A stretch of 64,000 nucleotides of DNA from Cerina litoralis (GTDB taxonomy: Bacteria; Bacteroidota; Bacteroidia; Flavobacteriales; Flavobacteriaceae). Position numbers and translations under genes: made by a program. The notes beneath the pieces are model-generated. The model saw nothing but the letters and a program-made list of their open reading frames with translations. It ran no database searches and was not told where the DNA came from. The stretch is from NCBI GenBank assembly GCA_022008415.1, contig JAIRBC010000002.1, forward strand, positions 1-64,000, read 5' to 3'. Of the stretch, positions 18,645-27,701 are shown in pieces; position 1 is the first letter of the stretch; every line of letters begins with the position of its first letter.

Positions 18645-18652
18645 CAAATATA
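18645..18652 (-). promoter_or_regulatory. Promoter -7 box of tgt
   Basis: TATATTTG on the minus strand, 17 bases before the TTG start. It implies a very short 5' leader for the tgt-lptG-eamA transcript. Confidence 0.65.
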
Positions 18653-18738
18653 ATGAACTCACATGCACAAACTCCTTAACAAAAAACAAAAGTTCCCCGC
18701 AATTTGTATCTTGCGTTAATAAAATAGGTCGTCGTACC

Positions 18739-18769
18739 TTGTATACCCAAAAGATTGCGATTACTTTTG
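18739..18769 (+). promoter_or_regulatory. Promoter of the transketolase genes (TTG-N20-TACTTTTG)
   Basis: TTG at 18,739-18,741, a 20-base spacer and TACTTTTG at 18,762-18,769 match the Bacteroidota consensus. The start codon follows 26 bases later. Confidence 0.7.
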
Positions 18770-18794
18770 TCGTTGATTAAACAAAGAAGAAAAA

Positions 18795-19640
18795 ATGCCA
18801 AATTTAAAAGAACTGCAGGATTTGACCATACAGGTCCGAAGGGATATTGTACGGATGGTACACAAAGTAAATTCGGGCCACCCAGGGGGTTCTTTGGGCT
18901 GTACCGAATTTATGGTAGCCCTCTACAACGAAGTTATGGAGTTGAAGGAAGGGTTTGATATGGACGGAATAAATGAAGATATCTTCTTTTTGTCGAACGG
19001 ACATATCTCTCCGGTGTTTTACAGCGTACTGGCCCGCAGAGGTTATTTTCCGATAAAGGAACTGAGTACATTTCGCCTGTTGAACTCTCGTTTACAAGGA
19101 CACCCTACAACGCATGAAGGACTTCCCGGAGTGCGGGTTGCATCCGGTTCTTTGGGACAGGGATTGTCCGTAGCCCTAGGGGCCGCGCAGGCAAAGAAAT
19201 TAAACAAAGACAGCCATTTGGTCTATTCCCTTCACGGGGATGGGGAATTGAACGAAGGCCAAAACTGGGAGGCCATCATGTACGCTTCTGCAAAAAAGGT
19301 GGATAATATCATCGCCACCATTGACCGCAACGGACAACAGATCGATGGACCAACAGAAGAAGTTCTTGCACAAGGAGACCTTCGACCAAAATTTGAAGCC
19401 TTTGGCTGGGACGTTTTGGAAATACACGATGGCAATAATTTGGAAGCCGTCATCAAGGGGATGAAGGAGGCCAAGAGCAGAACCGGCAAAGGCAAACCGG
19501 TATGCGTTATTCTGCATACCATAATGGGAAATGGGGTAGATTTTATGATGTACACCCACGCCTGGCACGGGAAGGCACCCAACGACGAACAATTGGCAAC
19601 GGCCCTTTCACAGAATCCGGAAACGCTGGGGGATTATTAG
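18795..19640 (+). CDS. Transketolase, N-terminal (TPP-binding) subunit
   Basis: The first half of a split transketolase, which moves two-carbon units in the pentose phosphate pathway. The 281 residues contain the TPP pyrophosphate region: NSGHPGGSLGCTEF near residue 28, GSLGQGLSVALGAA near 119, and the GDGELNEGQNWEA motif near 151. The usual GDGxxxEGxxWEA and following N are intact. The C-terminal half follows 58 bases downstream. Two-gene transketolases are common in Bacteroidota. Confidence 0.94.
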   Translation: MPNLKELQDLTIQVRRDIVRMVHKVNSGHPGGSLGCTEFMVALYNEVMELKEGFDMDGINEDIFFLSNGHISPVFYSVLARRGYFPIKELSTFRLLNSRLQGHPTTHEGLPGVRVASGSLGQGLSVALGAAQAKKLNKDSHLVYSLHGDGELNEGQNWEAIMYASAKKVDNIIATIDRNGQQIDGPTEEVLAQGDLRPKFEAFGWDVLEIHDGNNLEAVIKGMKEAKSRTGKGKPVCVILHTIMGNGVDFMMYTHAWHGKAPNDEQLATALSQNPETLGDY

Positions 19641-19698
19641 CCCAATAGATCAAATCTCAAGATTCCCGCCTTCGCAGGAATGACCAAAACAAATAACG

Positions 19699-20652
19699 AT
19701 GAAAAAATATATAGATCAAGGGAAGAACGATACAAGAAGTGGCTACGGGGCCGGGATGACGGAACTGGGACGAACCAACCCCAACGTGGTGGCCTTATGT
19801 GCCGATTTGGTGGGTTCGTTAAAAATAGAAACTTTTATAAAAGAGAACCCGGAAAGGTTTTTTCAAGTGGGCATCGCCGAAGCCAATATGATGGGTATGG
19901 CAGCCGGACTTACGATCGGGGGCAAAATACCTTTTCCCAGCACCTTTGCCAATTTCGCCACGGGAAGGGTCTATGACCAAATACGGCAATCCATTGCCTA
20001 CTCCAACAAGAACGTAAAAATATGTGCTTCCCATGCTGGGCTTACCCTAGGAGAGGACGGAGCCACCCATCAGATTTTGGAGGATATCGGACTTATGAAG
20101 ATGTTACCGGGAATGACAGTCATTAATCCTTGTGATTACAACCAAACCAAAGCTGCCACCATTGCAATCGCCGATCATGTTGGTCCTGTATATCTGAGAT
20201 TTGGAAGGCCAAAAGTGGCCAATTTTACTCCGGTAGACCAAAAATTCGAGATCGGAAAGGCCCTTATGCTCAACGAAGGTACGGATGTTACTATCGTGGC
20301 CACCGGTCACTTGGTATGGGAGTCCCTTATTGCCGCCGAAACTTTGGAAGGCCAAGGTATTTCCGCCGAAGTAATAAACATACACACCATTAAGCCCTTA
20401 GACGAGGTTGCCTTGTTAAAGTCTGTTAAAAAAACGGGCTGTATCGTTTCTGCTGAGGAACATAATTATTTGGGCGGTCTTGGGGAAAGCATTGCGAGAA
20501 CCCTTGCTACCCAGCATCCTACGCCCCAGGAGTTCGTCGCTACCCAGGACACTTTTGGAGAAAGTGGGACTCCCGAACAGCTTATGGAAAAATACGGATT
20601 AAACAATAAAGCCATAGTAGCGGCCGTTCATAGAGTGTTAAAACGAAAATAA
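19699..20652 (+). CDS. Transketolase, C-terminal subunit
   Basis: The second half of the split transketolase: a pyrimidine-binding domain with FFQVGIAEANMMGMAAGL (the catalytic glutamate region) near residue 52 and CASHAGLTLGEDGATHQ near 112, then the C-terminal transketolase domain from about residue 190. It has 317 residues. Together with the preceding gene it forms the active heterotetramer. The 58-base gap carries a dispersed hairpin repeat (19,661-19,684). Confidence 0.94.
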   Translation: MKKYIDQGKNDTRSGYGAGMTELGRTNPNVVALCADLVGSLKIETFIKENPERFFQVGIAEANMMGMAAGLTIGGKIPFPSTFANFATGRVYDQIRQSIAYSNKNVKICASHAGLTLGEDGATHQILEDIGLMKMLPGMTVINPCDYNQTKAATIAIADHVGPVYLRFGRPKVANFTPVDQKFEIGKALMLNEGTDVTIVATGHLVWESLIAAETLEGQGISAEVINIHTIKPLDEVALLKSVKKTGCIVSAEEHNYLGGLGESIARTLATQHPTPQEFVATQDTFGESGTPEQLMEKYGLNNKAIVAAVHRVLKRK

Positions 20653-20664
20653 AAGACACACACT

Positions 20665-21276
20665 ATGAAAAAAACACTTCTAACCGTGGTGCTTGCCTTT
20701 ATCGGTATGGCCACTTTTGCACAAAAAGGTACCGGATTTGGTATCAAAGGAGGCCTTAATTACAATCAGAACGGAGATCTCACCTATTCTGTAGGAGATT
20801 CTGGGAACGATATTGTTCAAGGCGCCGAAGGTAAAGCAGGCTTCAACGTTGGAATCTTCGGACAATTAGAGCTGCCAATTATCTATCTGCGACCTGAATT
20901 GGTCTATACCAATACCAAAAGCAGCTATGATATTGATGGAGGCTCGAGAGACTACGAGCTTTCCTCGCTGGACCTTCCCGTATTGGTTGGTATCCATATC
21001 CTCGGCCCCATTAATATTTTTGCCGGCCCTGCCTTTCAATATGTTTTGAGTAATGACATGGATGGTTTTGAAATGGAGGATGTAAAGAACAATTTTACCG
21101 TGGGCCTCAATTTAGGAGTTGGTATAAACCTGGGCAGACTGGGGCTGGATGTACGATGGGTAAGGGGATTTTCGGAAAACGAGGCTAATTTTATCGATGA
21201 AAACGTAACCAATATTTCTGGTAGGGTAGACAGCAGACCCAACCAAGTAGTCTTTTCGGCGTCGATTAAACTTTAA
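20665..21276 (+). CDS. Outer-membrane beta-barrel (porin-family) protein
   Basis: A 203-residue exported protein. A signal peptide (LLTVVLAFIGMATFA) is followed by GFGIKGGLNYNQNGD and alternating hydrophobic strands ending in VVFSASIKL, typical of small eight-stranded barrels in Bacteroidota. It begins 12 bases after the transketolase gene, so it is probably co-transcribed. Its specific role is unknown. Confidence 0.8.
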   Translation: MKKTLLTVVLAFIGMATFAQKGTGFGIKGGLNYNQNGDLTYSVGDSGNDIVQGAEGKAGFNVGIFGQLELPIIYLRPELVYTNTKSSYDIDGGSRDYELSSLDLPVLVGIHILGPINIFAGPAFQYVLSNDMDGFEMEDVKNNFTVGLNLGVGINLGRLGLDVRWVRGFSENEANFIDENVTNISGRVDSRPNQVVFSASIKL

Positions 21277-21863
21277 TCGATAACGATCACTGATAGTACT
21301 GGTTCAAGCCTTTTCTTTAACTTGCAAATTTAACATTCCCGCCCGTACCGAATCGGCCGGGTTGCTCCGTAATTTACCTATTCTTGACCACCGTAGCCCT
21401 GCTATGCTGTTAAAAAATGACTTCATTTCGACACAAAAGCTAAAATTTTCGGTTCCAAACAAGAAGTCAAGATAAATTCATTAAAAAATCCCCGTTAGCA
21501 AATGCCAACGGGGATTTTTTATGCGCTATTTTAAAAGGGAACGAAGAATCAAATCTGCTTTTTTACACATTATTTCTTGTTTCCTATTCTATGTTTCTTC
21601 ACTCAACATATTACGATTTTTCGATTATTTACCTATAATTTGTCAAGTGTACCACCAATCATTCGCCGCCCCACTTTAATTTCTCTCAGTACAACCTTCA
21701 TAATGAGGCATTAATTTTCTAATATCCAAACGAAATGGACCTCCTAGGCTTTTAAAATAAAATTCTAGATAACCTATGGACACATAAACCAAAGATGTAC
21801 CGGACAAGATATAAAATGTCGTTCGACTCCTCCTACCAAATCTTGTTTCCTTGTTCTTGGTTC
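21277..21863. other. 587-base intergenic region
   Basis: It lies between converging genes. It contains one clear terminator (21,483-21,520). The rest is AT-rich with several stop codons in every frame and no RNA gene that I can identify. Confidence 0.5.
21483..21520. terminator. Bidirectional hairpin terminator
   Basis: AAAAAATCCCCGTT pairs with AACGGGGATTTTTT (14 bp) around a 10-base loop. It has A and T tracts on both sides, so it can stop transcripts from the barrel-protein gene and from the convergent FKBP gene. Confidence 0.88.
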
Positions 21864-22814
21864 CTATTTGGTCTCCTTATCCAAATAGTCGGGAATACCG
21901 TTTCCATTGGAGTCCGGGAAAGTAATGGTGCCGTCGGGGTTGATGATTATCTCGTCCCTGGTGGGGGTACCATCGCCGTCGTCGTCCCGATCCAAGTGGT
22001 TGGGAACATAAGTGGGAGGATACACCGATTTCTCGGCCTCAGCATCCGTGTTGTCATTGCTCAAAATGCCATCTTTATTTAGATCCTCCAAAATTGAGGG
22101 GATACCATCCTGATCATAATCTGTGTTCTTTACGTAAAGTCCGGCATCGATTTGGAACATCAGATTGGAATACGGTGCAATTACTCCCGTCCCCGTGTTG
22201 TAATACCCTAGGGCCGAAGGCATGATGATCAATCCGATGCCACTGTTGCTTATGGATGTAGTACCATCATTATTTACCACAATATCATCCCCTGTCTTAA
22301 AATGGGAAATTCCCTGGGCATAGCCCCGGATCGTAAAGGGAAGATATTGCCAAGTATAGCTGGAATTACCGTCAAATAACGTTCCGTCCAGTAGAGATCC
22401 CTCATATTTTAAGAAAGTGGAATCCCCTACGGTCGGTGGGCCGCCTACCCCATCCCTGGCAATTAAGTAGTACAAATTTTGTTCGGTACTCGCCTGATCC
22501 TCCAAATCCAGATCGCTCGGTGAAATCTTAATTTTTTCCGATAGAATTTGTTCGGACAATGGTATTTTATCTGCATTGTCACCAGCTAAGGTATCTATTT
22601 TGATTTTAAAATTGAAATCTGCCGGGGGGTTGGCAAATTCCTCATAATTGTAAAAATGGGATTTTAAAAAAGCTTGGATGTCGGCCTCGTTCTCCACAGA
22701 TACTTCCCCCAGAGGTCTAGGTGGAATCTCAACAAGCGGATTTTCATCGTCTTTTTTACAAGACCAGGCCAACCCTATGAATACCATCATTACAATAACT
22801 TTATTCAATTTCAT
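21864..22814 (-). CDS. FKBP-type peptidyl-prolyl isomerase lipoprotein with calcium-type repeats
   Basis: A 316-residue lipoprotein: lipobox LAWSC at residues 15-19. An FKBP-like domain follows at roughly 115-230 (STFLKYEGSLLDGTLFDGN; SALGYYNTGTG), related to the FKBP-type proteins associated with gliding in Bacteroidota. The C-terminal 80 residues hold thrombospondin-type-3-like, calcium-binding motifs (DYDQDGIPS, DLNKDGILS, DRDDDGDGTPT, DSNGNGIPDYLD). It probably acts in the periplasm or at the outer membrane. The combination is common in Flavobacteriia. Confidence 0.85.
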   Translation of the reverse strand: MKLNKVIVMMVFIGLAWSCKKDDENPLVEIPPRPLGEVSVENEADIQAFLKSHFYNYEEFANPPADFNFKIKIDTLAGDNADKIPLSEQILSEKIKISPSDLDLEDQASTEQNLYYLIARDGVGGPPTVGDSTFLKYEGSLLDGTLFDGNSSYTWQYLPFTIRGYAQGISHFKTGDDIVVNNDGTTSISNSGIGLIIMPSALGYYNTGTGVIAPYSNLMFQIDAGLYVKNTDYDQDGIPSILEDLNKDGILSNDNTDAEAEKSVYPPTYVPNHLDRDDDGDGTPTRDEIIINPDGTITFPDSNGNGIPDYLDKETK

Positions 22815-23090
22815 CTCAAATAATCAATTGTTAAAAATGTTTTCAAAATAAGAAAATAGAGAATAAAACTTAAAAAGTGAACCTATTTTAGGATACTATT
22901 GAAAATGTTTGGCATACAACTTCCATTTTCTCTATTCTATTTTCTATTATCCCCCATTTTTTAATAAGTCCCTAAAATAATCGACGGGAGAAATACAAGA
23001 GCTAAAAGGCCCTCTTCAATTTTAGCAGGGCGCAAGATACAATTTTCCACTATTTTTGTATAGGCCATTAACAAAGATTTGCAATTGTTT

Positions 23091-23465
23091 ATGCGTATAG
23101 ATAAGTATTTGTGGAGCGTTCGCTATTTTAAGACCCGGAGTCTCGCCACCGAAGCCTGTAAAAAGGGGCGCGTAAAAATTAAGGGACAAGCAGTAAAACC
23201 ATCCCGGGAAGTATACCCGGCGGATCAACTTATGGTAAGAAAGGAACAGATAAATTACGAACTTACCGTGCTGGATGTACCCCAAAGCAGGGTCGGGGCA
23301 AAATTGGTGGACCTGTATAGGAAGGACACTACTCCTACCGAAGCCTTTGCGCAAAACGAATTGTTGCGCCATGCCAAGGAACACTACAGAAAAAAAGGTG
23401 AGGGAAGACCTACCAAAAAAAACAGGAGGGATATTGATGGTTATTTGGAGAAAGATGGGGATTGA
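23091..23465 (+). CDS. hslR: S4-domain RNA-binding protein, Hsp15-like
   Basis: A 124-residue basic protein with an N-terminal S4 domain (RIDKYLWSVRYFKTRSLATEA; KKGRVKIKGQAVKPS). In E. coli, Hsp15 rescues stalled 50S subunits that carry peptidyl-tRNA. The C-terminus is rich in Lys and Arg (KKGEGRPTKKNRRDID). The ATG at 23091 is chosen because family members begin MRIDKYLW; an earlier start at 23079 is possible. TATTTTTG at 23,051-23,058 is a likely -7 box. Confidence 0.88.
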   Translation: MRIDKYLWSVRYFKTRSLATEACKKGRVKIKGQAVKPSREVYPADQLMVRKEQINYELTVLDVPQSRVGAKLVDLYRKDTTPTEAFAQNELLRHAKEHYRKKGEGRPTKKNRRDIDGYLEKDGD

Positions 23466-23540
23466 TGGTTTCTGGTTAAACAATTAGAAACTAAACCCAT
23501 AAAACCAGTACCCATATCCTATTGCTATACACACTAAAAT

Positions 23541-23565
23541 TGTCACCCCGAGCGCAGTCGAAGGG
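23541..23565. repeat. Dispersed 'TGTCACCCCGAGCGCAGTCG' element
   Basis: An intergenic element of a type repeated in many flavobacterial genomes. A diverged copy begins TGTCATCCTGAGCGC at 25,051. Confidence 0.55.
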
Positions 23566-23584
23566 TTAAACTTTAACATAAACC

Positions 23585-24169
23585 ATGCTTTTAAACAAGA
23601 AATTTTGGGAAGACAGGTACGCTGCAGGCGAATTGGGATGGGACATGGGCGAGGTATCACCTCCCTTGAAGGACTTTATAGACCAACTCAATGATAAAAA
23701 CCTAAAAATACTTGTCCCCGGGGCCGGCAACGGGCATGAGGTAGTGTACCTCTATACGCAAGGGTTCAAGAACGTTTTTGTCATAGATATTGCCCATCGA
23801 CCCTTGCAAAACATAAAATTGAAACTCCCTAATATTCCGGAAGAACAATTGGTGGAAGCAGATTTTTTTGACCTTGCCATAAATGATTTTGATCTGGTTT
23901 TGGAACAAACTTTCTTTTGCGCCCTAGATCCCAGACTACGGGAAGACTACGTAATTAAGATGCACCATATTTTAAAGCCCAAAGGTCGGTTGGTCGGACT
24001 GTTGTTCGATTTTCCGTTATCGGTCGACGGACCGCCCTTTGGTGGCAATAAATCGGAATACCAAAAGCTATTCTCGCCCTATTTTAAAATCGATATCCTG
24101 GAATCCTCCACTAATTCAATAAAACCTCGGCAGGATAGGGAACTGTTTTTTATCTTTGAACCCATATAG
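23585..24169 (+). CDS. TPMT-family SAM-dependent methyltransferase
   Basis: A 194-residue methyltransferase of the thiopurine S-methyltransferase group. It opens KKFWEDRYAAGELGWDMGEVSPP, the family signature, with SAM motif I in LVPGAGNGHEVVYL near residue 45 and DFDLVLEQTFFCALDP near 102, matching the family's E-x-FFCAL stretch. Length fits. It stands alone. The natural substrate is unknown; bacterial members often act on metalloid or thiol compounds. Confidence 0.88.
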   Translation: MLLNKKFWEDRYAAGELGWDMGEVSPPLKDFIDQLNDKNLKILVPGAGNGHEVVYLYTQGFKNVFVIDIAHRPLQNIKLKLPNIPEEQLVEADFFDLAINDFDLVLEQTFFCALDPRLREDYVIKMHHILKPKGRLVGLLFDFPLSVDGPPFGGNKSEYQKLFSPYFKIDILESSTNSIKPRQDRELFFIFEPI

Positions 24170-24184
24170 ACTAAACTGCTATTT

Positions 24185-24200
24185 CCCGATAATTTTCGGG
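24185..24200. repeat. Dispersed near-palindrome CCCGATAATTTTCGGG
   Basis: Relative of the perfect palindrome at 5,902-5,919, found here just after the methyltransferase gene. Confidence 0.5.
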
Positions 24201-24369
24201 ATTAAAATTTTTGGGTTTTGTTGTAGAAACGCGTTGGCGGATCGATATTGGGATACTTCGTCAGGACGTTAGGAACCACTGATGAACTTATAATCTGGCC
24301 CGGCCGGTCAATAGCTAAATAAGAAGTATCGGTTTTAGCCTCTAAATTAGTCAAGAAACATTATATACC

Positions 24370-24867
24370 ATGCAAAACAAAATTTTGAACCATCAGGAAA
24401 TTCAGCACAAGATAAAGCGGATCGCTTATCAAATCTATGAGGCCAACGTTGAGGAGAAAGAGATAGTCATAGCAGGAATAGAGAGTGGCGGCCTTCTTTT
24501 TGCCAAAAAAATCAGCGAAATTCTTCAACAAATAACCGGGGCCAACATTGTTTTATGTACCGTAAGTATGGATAAAAAAAATCCAGTGGCCAGCGGGGTT
24601 AGGACCTCTATTCCCGAAAGCGAGTACAAGAACAAATCGGTCGTGCTTGTAGATGACGTTTTAAACTCGGGCACCACATTGATCTATGGGGTGCACCATT
24701 TTTTAAGGGTCCCCCTAAAACAATTAAAAACAGCGGTTCTGGTCAACAGAAATCACAAAAAATATCCGGTAAAAGCAGATTTCAAGGGTATTTCCCTTTC
24801 CACTTCCCTACAGGAACACGTAAACGTTGAATTTAAGGCCAAAAACGATACGGTATTTCTGGATTAG
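24370..24867 (+). CDS. Phosphoribosyltransferase family protein
   Basis: A 165-residue type I phosphoribosyltransferase with the PRPP-binding loop VVLVDDVLNSGTTL near residue 95, a PPi loop near AGIESGGLLFA, and the hood near the N-terminus. The overall pattern resembles PyrR (uracil phosphoribosyltransferase/regulator) proteins, but without an attenuator or pyrimidine genes nearby the role stays open. Confidence 0.82.
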   Translation: MQNKILNHQEIQHKIKRIAYQIYEANVEEKEIVIAGIESGGLLFAKKISEILQQITGANIVLCTVSMDKKNPVASGVRTSIPESEYKNKSVVLVDDVLNSGTTLIYGVHHFLRVPLKQLKTAVLVNRNHKKYPVKADFKGISLSTSLQEHVNVEFKAKNDTVFLD

Positions 24868-25236
24868 CAATTATAATAAACGGTTCCACTGCTCCCAAAA
24901 CTATCGGGGGCAGTTGCCAGTACTTCCCCTGCCCATTGTGCGCCCACCGTCCTATTGAAAAAACGGCAGAGCAGTCGAGGAATCATTAGAACGGTCCTAA
25001 TTGTGAAGTTAGTAAACTAAAGCAAGGATCCGTTAAATGGATTCTCCACTTGTCATCCTGAGCGCCCGCCTTCGTGTTTGACTCGGGCAGGCAGTCAAAC
25101 GGGAAGGGGTGGTGCCGCTAGGCGAAAGGGTCTCTTTGTAAACACATAACTCTCCAAATATTGTAATTCCCAATTAGCGGACTGAAATGAAGAAGTAAAA
25201 TTATACGGCCAACCCCTGACCTCTATCGGTTTTAAT
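24868..25236. other. 369-base intergenic region with dispersed repeat
   Basis: It lies between converging genes. It contains the TGTCATCCTGAGCGC element (25,051 onward) with a GC-rich hairpin-prone stretch to about 25,130. No gene or RNA is recognised. Confidence 0.5.
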
Positions 25237-25749
25237 TTAAATAACGCTTTTAATTTGATCCACTATTTCAGAAGGAGCCTTGCCATCACAATTTATGGTA
25301 TGTTTGGCCATGGCGTAATACGGATTTCTCTCGAACAAATGTTTCCCTATAAATTCTGGCAATTCCTCTTGGGATAGGTTTTTTAGCAGCGGCCGGCCGG
25401 CCATTTCAGGAGTTAGGCGATTAACTAAGCCCATTATGGACAGTTTTAAATAAAACACATCGGCCGTCCCGTCCATAATGGTTTCCATATTGCCGCTATA
25501 ACAGGGGGTACCTCCCCCGGTAGACAATATAAAATTCTCCTTACTTTCCAGGATTTCCTTTAACAGAAGGTGTTCCATTTTTCTAAAATATATCTCCCCA
25601 TTTTCATTAAAAATAGTAGGAATCGATTTTTGTAATCGCTGTTCCATATATGTGTCCAAATCCAAGAAACTAAGATTTAGATCACTGGCCAACAACTTGC
25701 CGACCGTAGACTTTCCGCTCCCCATATACCCCACTAAAACAATCTTCAT
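25237..25749 (-). CDS. aroK: Shikimate kinase
   Basis: Phosphorylates shikimate at the 3-hydroxyl in aromatic amino acid synthesis. The 170-residue P-loop kinase has Walker A GYMGSGKST at residues 7-15, the shikimate-binding LDLDTYME near 30 and IYFRKMEH near 54, STGGGTP near 77, and the lid arginine in MAGRPLL near 116. The length is normal. It is the last chromosomal protein gene before tRNA-Lys and the mobile element. Confidence 0.95.
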   Translation of the reverse strand: MKIVLVGYMGSGKSTVGKLLASDLNLSFLDLDTYMEQRLQKSIPTIFNENGEIYFRKMEHLLLKEILESKENFILSTGGGTPCYSGNMETIMDGTADVFYLKLSIMGLVNRLTPEMAGRPLLKNLSQEELPEFIGKHLFERNPYYAMAKHTINCDGKAPSEIVDQIKSVI

Positions 25750-25901
25750 ACATCCAAAAATTTATATTGACTTGAAAATGAGTATACTAAAATTTCTCAA
25801 TAAATACCAACCACCATGTACTGGTTTAGCACCCATTTTTTGACAAAAATGCAGCAAAACCAGTTGATTTCAAAAAAAAATAAAATTATAAGAAAATCGA
25901 C

Positions 25902-25931
25902 TTGGTAAATAAATTATTGATATTATATTTG
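25902..25931 (+). promoter_or_regulatory. Promoter of tRNA-Lys (TTG-N19-TATATTTG)
   Basis: TTG at 25,902-25,904 and TATATTTG at 25,924-25,931, followed by CACCC, the same start region as tRNA-Ser. Confidence 0.75.
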
Positions 25932-25969
25932 CACCCGCTAACCGCAATACGGGGAGCGTTAATTTTATT

Positions 25970-26042
25970 GACCTGGTAGCTCAGCTGGTAGAGCATCTCC
26001 CTTTTAAGGAGAGGGTCCTGGGTTCGAGCCCCAGCCAGGTCA
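25970..26042 (+). tRNA. tRNA-Lys (anticodon UUU), integration site
   Basis: A 73-nt tRNA with acceptor stem GACCTGG/CCAGGTC, D-arm AGCTGGTAGAGC, anticodon loop CTTTTAA giving anticodon TTT, and T-loop GTTCGAGCC. CCA is not encoded. The integrase gene of the ICE starts 245 bases downstream, so the 3' end of this tRNA is the likely attachment site and the tRNA was kept intact by the insertion. No second copy of its 3' end is seen in the window. Confidence 0.96.
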
Positions 26043-26066
26043 CTTATTGGGAAACCAATTAGACCC

Positions 26067-26107
26067 AAAACCTTGCTAATCGTATGATTTGCAAGGTTTT
26101 ATTTTTT
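26067..26107 (+). terminator. Terminator after tRNA-Lys
   Basis: Perfect 10-bp arms AAAACCTTGC (26,067-26,076) and GCAAGGTTTT (26,091-26,100) with a 14-base loop and a following T run. It ends the tRNA transcript before the integrase region. Confidence 0.88.
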
Positions 26108-26151
26108 TAGGTCAATCATATAATTTGATATGATTTGGTTTTAAAAGTTCA

Positions 26152-26184
26152 CAAATCGTCAACATTTTTCCAAATCGTCAACAT
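26152..26184. repeat. 14-bp direct repeats between tRNA-Lys and integrase
   Basis: CAAATCGTCAACAT occurs at 26,152-26,165 and again at 26,171-26,184, a 19-bp period. Position and spacing fit arm-type integrase binding sites at attL. The palindrome GTGTCAACAC follows at 26,188-26,197. Confidence 0.6.
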
Positions 26185-26286
26185 AAGTGTCAACACTTTT
26201 ATATCTTGACCTGAATTAAGGATTTTTCCTTGCCTAGTTGATTTGACTTTCGTCTCACTCATTGTTTAACGGTTAAGACGACAACT

Positions 26287-27510
26287 ATGCGAACTTCTTC
26301 AACATTTTCAATCCTTTTTTGGATTTACACACAACGTGCGGACAAAAACAACCGTTCGAACATCTACGCCCGGATCACGGTAAACGGAAAAAAGGTCAAT
26401 ATAAGCCTCAAACAAAAGGTTGATATCGATTCGTGGGATTCAAAACGCCAAAAAGCTAGGGGCAATGGTAAAACATCGAGAATTGTAAACCTTTATTTGG
26501 ATGAAGTAAAATCAGAACTCGTACAGAGCTACAGAGATTTAAAAGGTGAATCAAGAGTGGTTACATCCCAACTGATCAAAGCTCGTTATTTAGGCGAGGA
26601 TATAAAAATCCATTCCCTAAAGGATGTCTTCAAATATCACAACGATAAAATGGGAAATAAGCTATGCGCCAAAACCCTTTGCCATTATAGAACAAGTCAA
26701 AAATACGTTTTGGCGTTTATTGAAAATGAATACAAAGTTTCCGATAAATATCTACGAGATTTGGATTATGCCTTCGTTCTTGGGTTTGAAAGTTTTTTGA
26801 GGTCTTACCGGCCTAATCACTACCAAGGTAAAATTGGCAACAATGCGGTCATGAAACATATTCAACGACTTCGAAAAATGGTTACGCTGGCCTACCATAT
26901 TGAATGGATTGAACGCGATCCGTTCGTTAAATTCAAACCTAAACTGGAAAAAACCGAAAGGGAGTTTCTTACCGACATAGAACTCGAAGCGATTGAGAAC
27001 CTCCAACCTACCATTGAAAGATTGGCCGTTGTAAAAGATTTATTCGTTTTCAGTTGTTACACAGGCATATCATATGCAGATATTATGAAACTTACACTTG
27101 ACAATATACAGATGGGAATCGATGGAAATAGATGGCTAATGGCCAACCGAAATAAGACCGGTACTCCTTTCAAGATTCCCCTTCTTTCGAAAGCAGATAA
27201 ATTGATATTAAAATACCAAAACCATCCGAGAACCAATCATTCGGAGAGATTGATGCCCAATTTATCCAACCAAAGGCTCAACAGTTATCTGAAAGAGATT
27301 GCTGACGTTTGTGGAATTAAAAAGAACCTTACCTTCCATATGGCGCGGCATACGTTTGCCACTACAGTAACATTAAGCAATGGTGTGCCGATAGAAACAG
27401 TATCTAAATTATTGGGGCATACAAAATTGGCTACAACTCAGATATATGCGAGGGTAGTCGAGAAAAAAGTCAGTGAGGATATGAAGAAACTGAAATCGAA
27501 ATTGGGTTGA
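26287..27510 (+). CDS. Tyrosine recombinase (ICE integrase)
   Basis: Catalyses integration and, with accessory factors, excision of the element. The 407-residue protein has an N-terminal arm-binding domain (RITVNGKKVNISLKQKVDIDSWD), a SAM-like core-binding domain (about 110-210) and a catalytic domain with H-x-x-R in MARHTFA (R354), H378 in LLGHTKL and nucleophile Y387 in QIYARV. The position of the first catalytic Arg holds TGISYADI, with no Arg, as is known for the Bacteroidota IntDOT-type family. It faces away from tRNA-Lys. The leader carries direct repeats and the TTGACTTTCGT motif. Confidence 0.95.
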   Translation: MRTSSTFSILFWIYTQRADKNNRSNIYARITVNGKKVNISLKQKVDIDSWDSKRQKARGNGKTSRIVNLYLDEVKSELVQSYRDLKGESRVVTSQLIKARYLGEDIKIHSLKDVFKYHNDKMGNKLCAKTLCHYRTSQKYVLAFIENEYKVSDKYLRDLDYAFVLGFESFLRSYRPNHYQGKIGNNAVMKHIQRLRKMVTLAYHIEWIERDPFVKFKPKLEKTEREFLTDIELEAIENLQPTIERLAVVKDLFVFSCYTGISYADIMKLTLDNIQMGIDGNRWLMANRNKTGTPFKIPLLSKADKLILKYQNHPRTNHSERLMPNLSNQRLNSYLKEIADVCGIKKNLTFHMARHTFATTVTLSNGVPIETVSKLLGHTKLATTQIYARVVEKKVSEDMKKLKSKLG

Positions 27511-27701
27511 AGATACAAATGATCATGTAAGAGCAAAGTTACTCAACAGTAACTCCTTCCAAACTTTTCAAACTTGCAATAAATCCCCAATTGAATTTCT
27601 GACGGTTATCAACTGAGCGTTTGGAATTCCGAAAACTACACTTTTAGAAATACCTCTATTCAGATAATAAAAGTTATCTTTAGAAAGAAAGAACTGATGA
27701 A

